Source: a virus
Strand: one strand, 5' to 3'
DNA: 26,998 bases
IMG/VR virus record: IMGVR_UViG_3300032174_000019
Span: 1-26,998 of that record
The first letter of the stretch is position 1; every line of letters begins with the position of its first letter. Shown here in pieces: positions 12,326 through 20,559 of the stretch. The position numbers and the translations under genes are program-made. A model generated the notes under the pieces. That model did not search any database. It was not told the DNA's origin and saw nothing but the letters and a program-made list of their open reading frames with translations.

Positions 12326-14497
12326 ATGGATACCTATAATGACATCAGATCTCAGTTTCTCGAAAACTACAGGTTTGCTCACGATTATTGGGTACCCTTC
12401 GTCAAGGATGCTCAGATATATTCACTGGCAGCCTCAGGTTATACGTGGAGTGATCACGAGCGTAAGAATTTAATCAAAGAAGGGCGAGAGCCGTTAGAAT
12501 TAAATATAATTCGGCGACCACTCCAATTTTTCTCAGGTTATCTTCGAGACAATATCAACGAAATAGTCTATAGCCCTGTTGAAGGCTCGGACCAACGCAC
12601 AGCCGACCAGTTCACCAAGCTTAGCTATTATATCTGGGAAAAAGGATTAGGCTTCCCGACATTCCTCGATGCCGCTGATGAAGCCTTTAAGGCTGGAATA
12701 GCGCTTTGCGGAATCCAGATGGACTATTCCAAGGACTTTATCAATGGTGATATCAGTTTCTTTAAGCGCACGTATAATTCATTTTATCTGGACCCGACAT
12801 TCACCGAAATTAACCTCCGCGACTGTTCCTTTGCAATCACACGAGATCTCATCGATAAACAGTACGCTAAGCAACTTTTGCCCTTCATCGACCCACAAAC
12901 GATCGACCAACTGTCAATGGGTTATAGAGATGATAAGTTTCTCCAGTATCACCCCGAATTTACCACATTTTCCCGTAATCGTAATTTAATCGCCTACGAC
13001 CAATATTATCGTCGCATCACTAAAAAGCGAAAGTTCCTCGTCGATATGCGTTCTAACTTCTACCGTGACATCACGGACATGGAGAATGATGAGCTACGCA
13101 CGTTAAATCGTGGTCTTCGAAGGTTCAATGAGCTTCATGATAGAGCTGGTGAGCTAGAAATTGACCGTGAAGAGATTCCTGACCTAGAAATTCATGAAGT
13201 AGATCGAAGCTTTATTGAACTTAACATCATGCTTAACGGGCAACCTCTTTATCAAGGCGATGATAAAACAGGCGTGACCCATACATATCCCTTCGTTCCC
13301 ATAATTTGCTATTTCGAACCATCAATCTGGATGCCTTCACAACGTATCCAGGGCATAGCTGCATGCAACTGGAGCGCACAAAGACAGTTCAACAAACGCC
13401 ACATGAAGATTGTGGACATGATGGACAGCGATATATCGACTGGATTTAAGTATATGATAGGTTCTGTAGCTGATCCAGCGGACCTTCAGCAATCAGGCCA
13501 GAACAAAATCATCGGTATTGATCCAGAAAACGCCCCTGCTGGCATGGATTCGGTTCAACAGCTAGTTGGAGGGGGTGCAAACCCTGCTCTAATTCAATAC
13601 CAACAGATCCTTGACCAGCTCACGTTAACCCTGTCAAACGTTACCGAAAGTGCTCTTGGCATAGATCAGGGTGGTAATACTCAGATCTCAGGAAGACTCG
13701 CTCAAGTGCGCATCGCACAAGGTCTTCGAGGCAACAGAAAGATCTTTGATAACGTCGAAACGGCTCAAGAAGTGCTTGGAGAGATCATTTTAAAATGCAT
13801 TCAGCACAATTATTCTCCTGGAAAGGTAAAACGCATCATCGCTCAAGAGCCCACAGAGCAATTTTATGACAAAGAGTATGAGCAATATGATGCAGTGGTT
13901 AAGGAAGGCGTGCGATCTAAGACTCAGAAAGATGCCTACTACTACGAGCTTGTCAATCTCAAGAAAGACGGTATTGTTGACGTACCTCAAAGCGAGATTG
14001 TGCGTTCTCTATCAATGGCTGGATTGAGCGACCTCGAAGAAGCGATTGCAAAACAAGACCAAATGATGTCCGAAGCTGCTGCTCAAGCCCAAGAGATGCA
14101 GAAAGTCCAAATGGATGTCCTCCTTGCAACAAAAGAAGAGAAGCTTGGTCTTGCTCAAGAAAGACGCTCACGTGTCATCTCGAATCTATCATTGAAAGAT
14201 GAGAGAGAATCTGAAGCTCAGCAAAATATTGCTCAAGCAGCACTTGACAGGGCAAAAGCAATCACTGAAATTGCAACAATGAATGAAGCTCGCATTCTGA
14301 AAGTGCTAGAATTTGTAAATCAGCTTGAAAGACAAGAATCTGCTGGAAGAGAAGCTCAAAAACTACAAGTAGGTGCACAAGCTGATGCCATAAATGCTGA
14401 AACCGAAGGTACCGATCAAGCTCTCGAACAGCAGACGTTGCAGCAAATGCGGCAATCGGAACAGCAAATTATGCAATCACAACCTATGGAGGTTTAA
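12326..14497 (+). CDS. P22-type portal protein
   Basis: At 723 residues it is nearly the size of the P22 portal (725). The N-terminal part (LNIIRRPLQFFSGYLRDNIN ... SYYIWEKGLGF ... EAFKAGIALCGIQMDY) and the wing/stem region (FEPSIWMPSQRIQGIAACNW, VTESALGIDQGGNTQISGR) match the P22-like family. The last 150 residues are a Gln/Glu/Ala-rich coiled coil, like the P22 barrel. Twelve copies form the DNA channel at one capsid vertex. An in-frame stop lies a few codons upstream, so ATG 12326 is the first possible start, yet no Shine-Dalgarno sequence is visible before it. Confidence 0.85.
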   Translation: MDTYNDIRSQFLENYRFAHDYWVPFVKDAQIYSLAASGYTWSDHERKNLIKEGREPLELNIIRRPLQFFSGYLRDNINEIVYSPVEGSDQRTADQFTKLSYYIWEKGLGFPTFLDAADEAFKAGIALCGIQMDYSKDFINGDISFFKRTYNSFYLDPTFTEINLRDCSFAITRDLIDKQYAKQLLPFIDPQTIDQLSMGYRDDKFLQYHPEFTTFSRNRNLIAYDQYYRRITKKRKFLVDMRSNFYRDITDMENDELRTLNRGLRRFNELHDRAGELEIDREEIPDLEIHEVDRSFIELNIMLNGQPLYQGDDKTGVTHTYPFVPIICYFEPSIWMPSQRIQGIAACNWSAQRQFNKRHMKIVDMMDSDISTGFKYMIGSVADPADLQQSGQNKIIGIDPENAPAGMDSVQQLVGGGANPALIQYQQILDQLTLTLSNVTESALGIDQGGNTQISGRLAQVRIAQGLRGNRKIFDNVETAQEVLGEIILKCIQHNYSPGKVKRIIAQEPTEQFYDKEYEQYDAVVKEGVRSKTQKDAYYYELVNLKKDGIVDVPQSEIVRSLSMAGLSDLEEAIAKQDQMMSEAAAQAQEMQKVQMDVLLATKEEKLGLAQERRSRVISNLSLKDERESEAQQNIAQAALDRAKAITEIATMNEARILKVLEFVNQLERQESAGREAQKLQVGAQADAINAETEGTDQALEQQTLQQMRQSEQQIMQSQPMEV

Positions 14498-14881
14498 ATG
14501 GCAAGAAGGGAAAGCAAAGAACGGAGAGAATCTGAGTTCACTACCACAGGTATTGAACGAAAAGATAATCTTCGAGAAGCTCGACGAGAAGAGCGTATGG
14601 AAAGACGTGAAGAGCGTCGTGATATGACTCCTCGTCATGATTTAAGAGAAGGAGAAAGGAAGGAAGCTATGAAAAAATCAAGCGGAAAAGGTTTTGGTGG
14701 CGAGCCCTTTATGAATAACGGCAAAGGCATGTGTTCATATAACGGCAACCCAATGCCTCCAGCATTAAGAACTAGCCGTCAGTGCGGTCCTGGGCTTAAT
14801 GAAGATCAAAGAAAAGCAAACATGCTGTTGCAGAAAGCTCACGAGAAGTGGGATAGCCAGCGTGGTAAGAGCGGCATGTAA
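14498..14881 (+). CDS. Highly charged Arg/Glu-rich protein, 127 aa
   Basis: Not recognised. The first half is dominated by Arg and Glu in alternating clusters (RREERMERREERRD), the second half is Gly/Asn/Pro-rich with two cysteines (GMCSYNG, RQCGPG). It begins directly after the portal stop with GGAGG five bases upstream. Position between portal and scaffold suggests a minor head or assembly factor. The low-complexity half could be disordered and bind DNA or portal. Confidence 0.55.
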   Translation: MARRESKERRESEFTTTGIERKDNLREARREERMERREERRDMTPRHDLREGERKEAMKKSSGKGFGGEPFMNNGKGMCSYNGNPMPPALRTSRQCGPGLNEDQRKANMLLQKAHEKWDSQRGKSGM

Positions 14882-14883
14882 TT

Positions 14884-15279
14884 ATGGCAATAATGATGCA
14901 AGATGAGATCTGTGACCCTGTTTCAGGCCTGATTCTCCCACGCAAATTCGTGGATGAGAAAGTAGCCCTAAAAAAGGTCATTGATGATGTCATCGATCGT
15001 GCAGTATTTGAAAACCAGCACATTCGAGAGACATATTATCTTACCATCAATGCCAAGTTTGACAAGCACGACTCAAGTCAATTCAACGTGAGCCAACCCG
15101 TTATCACATTTCGCTTACCTCCTTTTGCAGCCAACCAGCTGGTTTTTTGGGTAAGTAATGAAAAAGGGATCTGTGAGCTACTGTGGATGGTCACACGTGG
15201 AAAAGATAGGAAGCTTAAAGTAGAGTTTAATAAAACAGGTGTCGCCTACCTGCAAGCAAAGGGTGGAATGCCTTCGTAA
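14884..15279 (+). CDS. Hypothetical head-region protein, 131 aa
   Basis: Not recognised. A mixed alpha/beta protein with a helix near 25-45 (DEKVALKKVIDDVIDRAV) and a beta-rich core (YYLTINAKFD, PVITFRLPPFAANQLVFWV). No signal peptide, cysteines or catalytic motif. It lies two bases after the charged gene and before the scaffold-like gene; assembly chaperone or minor head protein is an inference from place alone. Several Met codons near the start leave a 3-4 residue uncertainty. Confidence 0.55.
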   Translation: MAIMMQDEICDPVSGLILPRKFVDEKVALKKVIDDVIDRAVFENQHIRETYYLTINAKFDKHDSSQFNVSQPVITFRLPPFAANQLVFWVSNEKGICELLWMVTRGKDRKLKVEFNKTGVAYLQAKGGMPS

Positions 15280-15306
15280 GTGGCTTACTTACGCTATAAA
15301 TGACGG

Positions 15307-15972
15307 ATGGATATGAACGAGGAAGCCGTAGAGCCTCAAGCAGAGCCAATTGAGCAGATCGTAGAAGAGGCAATGCCTCAAGAAGATGCTCAAGAGGGTA
15401 ACGAGACTGAGCAACCACAAGGGAAAATGATCCCTCTCAGCGTAGCGCAAAAGCTTCGCGAGAAGAAAAGGGAACTTGAACTTGAGTTGCAGTTCGAACG
15501 ACAAGAGCGCCAGAGGTTGCTTGCAGAGCGCAATGCACCTCAAAAGCCTGTCGAAGAGGACAATTCTCGTTATGAAACTGCTACGAAAGCTGATGTAAGA
15601 GAAGAAGTAAAAATGTCTCAGGAAGAGGCGTTCAGGGCATTCGAAGAAAAGCTCTGGATTAAGCAGAATCCTGAAAAATATGAACAGGTAAATGAAAATT
15701 TACCGAAATTTTTAAAACAACGTCCTAATTTGGCTTCTGCGATAAATCAGGCGTCAAACAGGTACGAGGAGGCATTCAATCTCATGGAAGCATTATCGCC
15801 ACGTGAACGAAAAGAGATGCGAGCAGCACCAACCACTATTAAGAAAAAAGATGCACCAAATGCACCTGGTGGTGTCCCTAAAGCTGGCGCATTAAACGAG
15901 GCAGTTGATGTTATGCAGATGAATGATTCCGAGTTTCGTACTTGGATGAACTCGAAACGGAAGCAGCGTTAG
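15307..15972 (+). CDS. Scaffold-like head assembly protein, 221 aa
   Basis: The layout is that of a phage scaffold: an acidic, disordered N-terminus (residues 1-40), a coiled coil of charged residues (about 45-80, KLREKKRELELELQFERQER), helices, and a basic C-terminal end MNDSEFRTWMNSKRKQR that would dock on the coat protein. It lies immediately before the major capsid gene. Scaffold directs coat subunits into a closed shell and then leaves. A second Met at codon 3 is an equal start candidate. Confidence 0.65.
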   Translation: MDMNEEAVEPQAEPIEQIVEEAMPQEDAQEGNETEQPQGKMIPLSVAQKLREKKRELELELQFERQERQRLLAERNAPQKPVEEDNSRYETATKADVREEVKMSQEEAFRAFEEKLWIKQNPEKYEQVNENLPKFLKQRPNLASAINQASNRYEEAFNLMEALSPRERKEMRAAPTTIKKKDAPNAPGGVPKAGALNEAVDVMQMNDSEFRTWMNSKRKQR

Positions 15973-15992
15973 GCGTTCAAAAGGAATAAACT

Positions 15993-16934
15993 ATGTCAAT
16001 AACCACCACAAGTGGCTATGGCTCAATGGCGGACCGCTGGGCTCATCGTGCTCTGCTCCAACGTTCGAAGCCTCGTCATGTCCACAACCTATTTGGTCGT
16101 GCATTCACATTGCCTCAGAAGAATACAGACACAATGGCCTTCAGACGTCAGGAGAACCTGAATTCTGATCCAGTTGTGCTTTCTCAAGAAGCAGATCCAG
16201 CACCAGAACAAGTGCAAAAGTTCGACATCAACGTCACCATTCAGGAATTCGGTAAAGTAGTTTTACTTGGCCGTAAAGTTCTGCTCGTTGTCGAAGATGA
16301 TACCGCAGCAGAAACTGCCGATAACCTTTCTCAGTGCATGCATACGATGCTTGACAAGGTCACCAGAGATGTATGGAACGCATCGGTTCCTCAAATTTCT
16401 TGTTTAAATGGCATAAATGGTAACTCCATAACGGAATTAACTCAAATAGATATAAATAGAGCTATTCAATATCTAGATGATAATGATACCGAAAAAATGA
16501 CTCCAAATATCGAAGGAACTTTCCGCTTTGGAACAGGTCCTGTCGAAGCTGGATTCTGGGTAACCGCACACGTTAACTTGAAGCCTGATCTTCGTGCTAT
16601 CGATTCGTTTATTCCGACTTCACAATACGGCTCACAAGAACCTGTACTTCAGGCCGAGTTTGGCTCTACGAATGAAGCTCGCTGGGTAACTAGCACGCTC
16701 GTTCAAGTATCAACTGGCAACCCTCAAGTGTACAATAACACTTTTGTAGGTGCTAATGCTTATGGATATGTTGGCCTTGACCAAGTATCTACTGAAATGA
16801 TCCTGAAGCCCCTTGGTTTCAACGATTATTTGAACCGCTTTCAATCGATGGGCTTCACTGCTTGGTTTAACGCAGCGATCCTCGATGATAGCCACATTGT
16901 GACTCTTTTATCAACCAAAGGGAACCAAGGCTAA
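15993..16934 (+). CDS. Major capsid protein, N4-gp56-like HK97 fold
   Basis: The 313-residue protein has the N4-gp56-type pattern: an early segment with TMAFRRQENL, a VTIQEFGKVVLLGRKVLLV strand pair (near 80-100), LDKVTRDVW, the INRAIQYLDDND helix, and NEARWVTSTLVQVS in the E-loop/P-domain part. AAGGA lies eight bases before the ATG. The preceding scaffold-like gene and following virion genes support the role. It is shorter than the usual members, which are often 320-400 residues. Confidence 0.75.
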   Translation: MSITTTSGYGSMADRWAHRALLQRSKPRHVHNLFGRAFTLPQKNTDTMAFRRQENLNSDPVVLSQEADPAPEQVQKFDINVTIQEFGKVVLLGRKVLLVVEDDTAAETADNLSQCMHTMLDKVTRDVWNASVPQISCLNGINGNSITELTQIDINRAIQYLDDNDTEKMTPNIEGTFRFGTGPVEAGFWVTAHVNLKPDLRAIDSFIPTSQYGSQEPVLQAEFGSTNEARWVTSTLVQVSTGNPQVYNNTFVGANAYGYVGLDQVSTEMILKPLGFNDYLNRFQSMGFTAWFNAAILDDSHIVTLLSTKGNQG

Positions 16935-16937
16935 AAT

Positions 16938-17702
16938 ATGTCAGATCTTCACCTAGGCGAAACAATGACTGAGGCGTTTCAATTCGTCTCAGCAGGTAGC
17001 GCCCATACATTCACGTTCGATTTTCCACCAGATAAGGTAGTATTCAACAACCTTACTGCTTGGACTGGAACTGCAGGTAAATTGCCTGTATCCGTATGGT
17101 TTCGAGGACAAACTGTGACTGCTCATGCTTCACAGATGCAAGTAACCGATACTGCGGCAGCGCAATCGTTTAACTTCCTGGATACCTCCACTAACGGCTT
17201 TACCGTTGCTAATACAGCTGGCGGTCCATTAAGTGATCTCGCAACTATCACTGGCATTACTGCCGCTGATCCTTGCGTCATCACACACTCAACCTATACT
17301 TTCCAAAATAATCAGATTGTACGGTTGACTGATCTAGGACAATGCGGTGCTGTGAATCACGGCATGCAACAATTAAACAATAATCGTTACTCGATTACTG
17401 TTCTGAGCCCAACTACATTTTCGCTGCAAGATCCTATCACTGGCGAGCCAATTGATAGCACGCTCTTCTCGGCTTATGTAAGTGGTGGACGCATCTGTCT
17501 TGAGTCCAATGTGATTACATTGAACAATCCACAGGTTGCTCCATACTCAGCTACAAGCCCTTATAATCCAAATCCATATCAATACGATCCGATTACCTAT
17601 AAATTGACAGCAGGAACCTCTGTCATGGGTACGAACGGAGACGTATATTTGGTTGAAGTATATAAGTGGGGTCAAATTACCAATCTTGGTCAATTGACTT
17701 AA
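16938..17702 (+). CDS. Beta-rich virion protein with FCCH-like domain, 254 aa
   Basis: The first 90 residues are a beta sandwich-like region (FTFDFPPDKVVFNNLTAW, PVSVWFRGQTV). Residues about 103-187 match the FCCH-like pattern seen in phage virion proteins: ITGITAADPCVIT, then IVRLTDLG, LSPTTFSLQDPIT and YVSGG. The C-terminus is Pro/Tyr/Asn-rich. It follows the capsid gene by three bases, which suggests a head decoration or minor capsid protein. A paralogous FCCH-like domain is the whole of the gene at 18058. Confidence 0.5.
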   Translation: MSDLHLGETMTEAFQFVSAGSAHTFTFDFPPDKVVFNNLTAWTGTAGKLPVSVWFRGQTVTAHASQMQVTDTAAAQSFNFLDTSTNGFTVANTAGGPLSDLATITGITAADPCVITHSTYTFQNNQIVRLTDLGQCGAVNHGMQQLNNNRYSITVLSPTTFSLQDPITGEPIDSTLFSAYVSGGRICLESNVITLNNPQVAPYSATSPYNPNPYQYDPITYKLTAGTSVMGTNGDVYLVEVYKWGQITNLGQLT

Positions 17703-17761
17703 CAAGAGTGATTATTGTTAAACTTTCCGTTCCGCTAGACTCCAAAAAAAGGAGTCTAGCG
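17699..17761 (+). promoter_or_regulatory. Two hairpins before the cysteine-cluster gene, one hiding its ribosome site
   Basis: TTAACAA/TTGTTAA (17699-17721) is a 7-bp stem. CGCTAGACTCC (17733-17743) and GGAGTCTAGCG (17751-17761) form a perfect 11-bp stem around a loop of seven A. The ribosome site AAAGGAG spans the loop and 3' arm, and the ATG is at 17763. No T-run follows, so a terminator is unlikely. Confidence 0.7.
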
Positions 17762-17762
17762 A

Positions 17763-18077
17763 ATGGAGTGTATGAAGTTTCAGTGCTCTTCTTGCGGCGC
17801 ATGCTGTAGGCGTGCAGGCCAATTAGGTTTAATGCCGCAGAGAGAGGATGGCGCATGTTTGTATCTCGATGAGAACAACCGTTGCAAAATCTATGAAACT
17901 CGCCCTGATATATGCCGAGTTGATGTCATGGCTGAGAGGAACAGAAAATCCTTAAACTTGACAAAAAAAGCTTATTTCAAATTGGCGAATCAGGTATGTA
18001 ATAGTTGGATCAAAGAAGATGGTATGGATGAATCCTACCTAATAAACGTAGAGGCATATGGGCCAGATACCGTTTAG
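17763..18077 (+). CDS. YkgJ-like cysteine-cluster protein, 104 aa
   Basis: The cysteine pattern is that of YkgJ/UPF0153 proteins: CxxCxxCC at C8, C11, C14, C15, then C32 (GACLYL), C41 (RCKIYETRP) and C51 (DICRV), with a later C79. These proteins are thought to bind zinc or an iron-sulfur centre, and their biochemical role is unsettled. Its start has AAAGGAG eight bases upstream, inside a strong hairpin, so its translation may be restrained. It sits between two FCCH-like virion genes and looks like an independently acquired gene (a moron) or a regulator. Confidence 0.8.
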   Translation: MECMKFQCSSCGACCRRAGQLGLMPQREDGACLYLDENNRCKIYETRPDICRVDVMAERNRKSLNLTKKAYFKLANQVCNSWIKEDGMDESYLINVEAYGPDTV

Positions 18078-18390
18078 GTCAAATATTCTTGGGATCACCA
18101 ATGCACTGCCTTGTGTAGTGACCATTGATGTCAATCCAGGATATGTTACAGGCAACTTTGTGCGCCTGACCGACCTCAATGGAGCCATGCCAATCCCTCG
18201 AGGAGAAGATCCTCTCAATAATTATCGTTGGAAAATTGTCCTGACATCTCCGACTACTTTTTCTCTGAGAGATCCGATAACAAATCAGGACGTAGATTCC
18301 ACAAATTTCCCTCCATACGTAACTGGAGGGTCATGCAACCTTGTGAATTTTGATTTTGAATACATAGATAATGGAGATAACATTGGCTAA
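18058..18390 (+). CDS. FCCH-like domain virion protein, 110 aa
   Basis: Nearly the whole protein (about 10-103) is one FCCH-like domain: LGITNALPCVVT, FVRLTDLNGAMPI, LTSPTTFSLRDPIT and YVTGGS. It is a clear paralogue of the middle of the 254-residue protein two genes upstream, sharing RLTDL and SPTTFSL-DPIT. It overlaps the cysteine-cluster gene by 20 bases. Probably a small virion decoration or fibre-base protein; the duplication seems to have split around the cysteine-cluster gene. Confidence 0.55.
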   Translation: MGQIPFRSNILGITNALPCVVTIDVNPGYVTGNFVRLTDLNGAMPIPRGEDPLNNYRWKIVLTSPTTFSLRDPITNQDVDSTNFPPYVTGGSCNLVNFDFEYIDNGDNIG

Positions 18391-18853
18391 ACATCCACAC
18401 GTAGCAAATCGCACTGAAGGCGATGTAATGGAAGGTTCTCTGCAAAATGCAGAAGCTGAAAAAGTGGCTATCGAAGATATGCCCTTAAACAGTATCAGAG
18501 ACTATCGTCTCTATAATGAAGAGGCGCGCAAGCTTAATAAGAAGCTTCGCGTATGCCGTTATCCTATCAAACAATGTCCTGTCGAACTGCACCCAAAACA
18601 GCGTGTGAAGTTCGGTAACAATGACAAGAGCATGAACCCGATTCCTGTTTTCTTGAGCAATCATCTCATCCATTTCGATGAAAAACTGACTCCAGGACAG
18701 GTCTATGACCTTCCATACTGTGTTGTCGAGTACTTATCGGAAAAAGGCTATCCAATTTGGAATTGGGTGACGCTTAAAGATGGATCGCGTGAAACACAGA
18801 TGACAGGGAAGACCCCACGGTTCTCCCTAACTACTGTTTACCAGGAAACATGA
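18383..18853 (+). CDS. Hypothetical virion-region protein, about 156 aa (TTG start)
   Basis: Not recognised. A TTG at 18383, which would give MAKHPHV..., has GGAG six bases upstream and is preferred over ATG 18371, which has none. The protein has a helical first third and a beta-rich remainder (PVELHPKQRVKF, YDLPYCVVEYLSEKGYPIWNWV). Similar proteins lie near head-completion genes in many phages; a head-tail connector or internal protein is possible from context only. Confidence 0.5.
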   Translation: MAKHPHVANRTEGDVMEGSLQNAEAEKVAIEDMPLNSIRDYRLYNEEARKLNKKLRVCRYPIKQCPVELHPKQRVKFGNNDKSMNPIPVFLSNHLIHFDEKLTPGQVYDLPYCVVEYLSEKGYPIWNWVTLKDGSRETQMTGKTPRFSLTTVYQET

Positions 18854-18854
18854 T

Positions 18855-19583
18855 ATGAGCAGTCCAGAGCCTCTCGGTGAAAGATTCGTGTCAGATGCAC
18901 TGGCAATCATGGCTACTGCATTGGGAAGAAATAATGCCAATGATCCCAATGCAAGCCCTAGCACTTTTCTTACATATCTGAATGATTTTTACTCACTTTC
19001 GATGCCGAATGACACAAAATTGTTCGAGAGCTTTGGAACGATGACATTTGTCATTGATCAAACACATGCCGATGGTGTGTATACTATGAATGAAGTGGGT
19101 GCTCAATTTCAGTTTGAGAACTTATCTGCAACGGCTTTTATATCGCTCTATAATCCAGTAAATAGTAGCGTCTCATGGAACTGGCTGCCGATATATCAAG
19201 ACCCTGCTGAATTCTTCATGATATGGGGCGTCAATAACATTGATATTCTTATCCCAGGATATCCTACAGGCGTTCTTTATTATGGCAATGAATTCACTTT
19301 CCGCACCATTCCCGACCAGCAATATCAGGTAACTTTTTACGGATACACGAAAAACGCTGATTTTCCAGAAGATGTCTTGACTCCTGGCGGTGATGTTCAG
19401 CTTCCCTATGACTACTGGCTTCGCTATATAGCTTACGGAGCGGCAGTAAACTATGCTAGAGACTATAGATTCAGTCCTGAATCGCGATCGTTGATTGAGG
19501 CGACGTTTAAGAGCGAAAGAAAGCTACAGCTGACCCATGCGCACAATCAGGCAAAAATGTCCCGGAGTATGCCTCGATTTTAA
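18855..19583 (+). CDS. Head-tail adaptor / tail accessory protein candidate, 242 aa
   Basis: The N-terminus is a helical segment (ERFVSDALAIMATALGR, then STFLTYLNDFYSLS), the middle is beta-rich, and the end has PYDYWLRYIAYGAAVNYARDYR followed by a long helix and a basic tail. This order resembles adaptor proteins placed between portal and tail in podoviruses (the role of P22 gp4 or T7 gp11). The match is by layout rather than sequence motifs. It starts one base after the previous stop. Confidence 0.45.
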   Translation: MSSPEPLGERFVSDALAIMATALGRNNANDPNASPSTFLTYLNDFYSLSMPNDTKLFESFGTMTFVIDQTHADGVYTMNEVGAQFQFENLSATAFISLYNPVNSSVSWNWLPIYQDPAEFFMIWGVNNIDILIPGYPTGVLYYGNEFTFRTIPDQQYQVTFYGYTKNADFPEDVLTPGGDVQLPYDYWLRYIAYGAAVNYARDYRFSPESRSLIEATFKSERKLQLTHAHNQAKMSRSMPRF

Positions 19584-19608
19584 TTTGGTCGTGTGTTAGA
19601 GTACGGTT

Positions 19609-20268
19609 ATGAAAAATAACCAAGTGAAAAAGAGCTGTGAGTATTGCCAGAAGGAATTCATGGCAAGAAATTGGAAAAACAGTCCGGGTAAATTTTGTAG
19701 CCCAGATTGTCAAAGAAAAGGAAGGAATTTTAAGAAGACAACATATGTATATGGAAAATGCAAAAACTGTGACAAAGAATTTAGTCAACCAAAATGGTGG
19801 AAAGGCGATGTCAAGTTTTGCTCTATACAGTGCATGTCTAAAATTCGTGGCCAAAATATGCGAGGTCAGAATCACCCAAGATGGAAAGGTGGAAGCAAGC
19901 GGACAGGATTGCCAGCAATATGCAAACAAATTAAGAAAGAAATTCGAAAATGTCAAAAATGTTCCAATGAGCGTAATTTGCATGTGCATCACAAAATTGC
20001 TGTTAGTGAAAGACCAGACTTGGCGAAAGATCCAGCGAATATCGAAGTTCTATGTGCAGAATGCCATGCAAAAGAGCATCCAGAATTTAAAGGGATGCTT
20101 CTCAGGAAGAAAAGTGGGATTTACAAATTATGTGATGTTTGCGAAAAAGAATTTTATATACCGAAATATAGAGAAAAACTTGCAAAATATTGTAGCAGCA
20201 TATGTTCTTTACAAAAAACTAGCATTAAACTTTATAGAAAAAACAAGGAGCTTTCAGTATGCCCTTAG
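19609..20268 (+). CDS. Free-standing HNH endonuclease with multiple zinc ribbons
   Basis: The HNH core is at 115-153: CQKC, HVHH (125-128), N144 and CAECHAKEH, a beta-beta-alpha-metal nuclease. Three flanking zinc ribbons repeat the form C-x2-C ... [FY]-C-S-x3-C (residues 10-34, 51-75, 175-199), and RGQNHPRWKGG is a NUMOD3-like DNA-binding motif. Such genes are mobile homing endonucleases that cut a related phage genome at the insertion site. Codon use is visibly more A-rich than the flanking virion genes. The start at 19609 has only a weak ribosome site. Confidence 0.85.
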   Translation: MKNNQVKKSCEYCQKEFMARNWKNSPGKFCSPDCQRKGRNFKKTTYVYGKCKNCDKEFSQPKWWKGDVKFCSIQCMSKIRGQNMRGQNHPRWKGGSKRTGLPAICKQIKKEIRKCQKCSNERNLHVHHKIAVSERPDLAKDPANIEVLCAECHAKEHPEFKGMLLRKKSGIYKLCDVCEKEFYIPKYREKLAKYCSSICSLQKTSIKLYRKNKELSVCP

Positions 20269-20423
20269 TATCAGGTAAGGCAGCAAAGACCAAAGCAGGT
20301 TTTTCAGAGAATATTCGCCGAGAAATGGAAGCGGGCAAAAAACAATCCCAAGCAGTTGCCATCGCATATTCTCAGGCAGGTGAGAAGAAAAAAAAGAAAA
20401 AGAAGAAGGCAAGTTATGGATAA
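20259..20423 (+). CDS. Tiny basic protein (KAGFSENIRREM family), 54 aa
   Basis: The motif KTKAGFSENIRREMEAGK followed by QAVAIAYSQAG recurs in many tailed-phage small proteins of unknown function, and a run of eight lysines then precedes the C-terminus. AAGGAG sits eight bases before the ATG. The gene overlaps the HNH gene by 10 bases and the next tiny gene by eight. Location among virion genes suggests a virion-packed or DNA-binding role. Confidence 0.75.
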   Translation: MPLVSGKAAKTKAGFSENIRREMEAGKKQSQAVAIAYSQAGEKKKKKKKKASYG

Positions 20424-20559
20424 GAAAATTATCGCTGCTGGGAAGCAGATTCATAAGATCATGGAAGGTCTCTTGAAGGCCGATAAAATCCGTGATCGAG
20501 CATGCGAAAAAGGCATGGCGAAAAAGAAATCAAAGAAAAAAGGTGAAAAATATGTTTAA
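20416..20559 (+). CDS. Tiny basic protein, 47 aa
   Basis: Not recognised. A basic helical peptide (MDKKIIAAGKQIHKIMEG) with a Lys-rich end (MAKKKSKKKGEKYV). AAGG lies seven bases before the ATG. It overlaps both neighbours by eight bases and is coupled to them in one small-gene strip. Confidence 0.5.
   Translation: MDKKIIAAGKQIHKIMEGLLKADKIRDRACEKGMAKKKSKKKGEKYV

Noticed and set aside
17733-17761. Intrinsic terminator after the 254-aa gene
   Set aside because: The 11-bp stem is strong but no T-run follows on the plus strand, and the next ATG is one base after the stem.
19637-20278. Second plus-strand frame of 213 codons overlapping the HNH gene
   Set aside because: The overlapping frame has an intact HNH core and three matched zinc ribbons, while this one has no domain.
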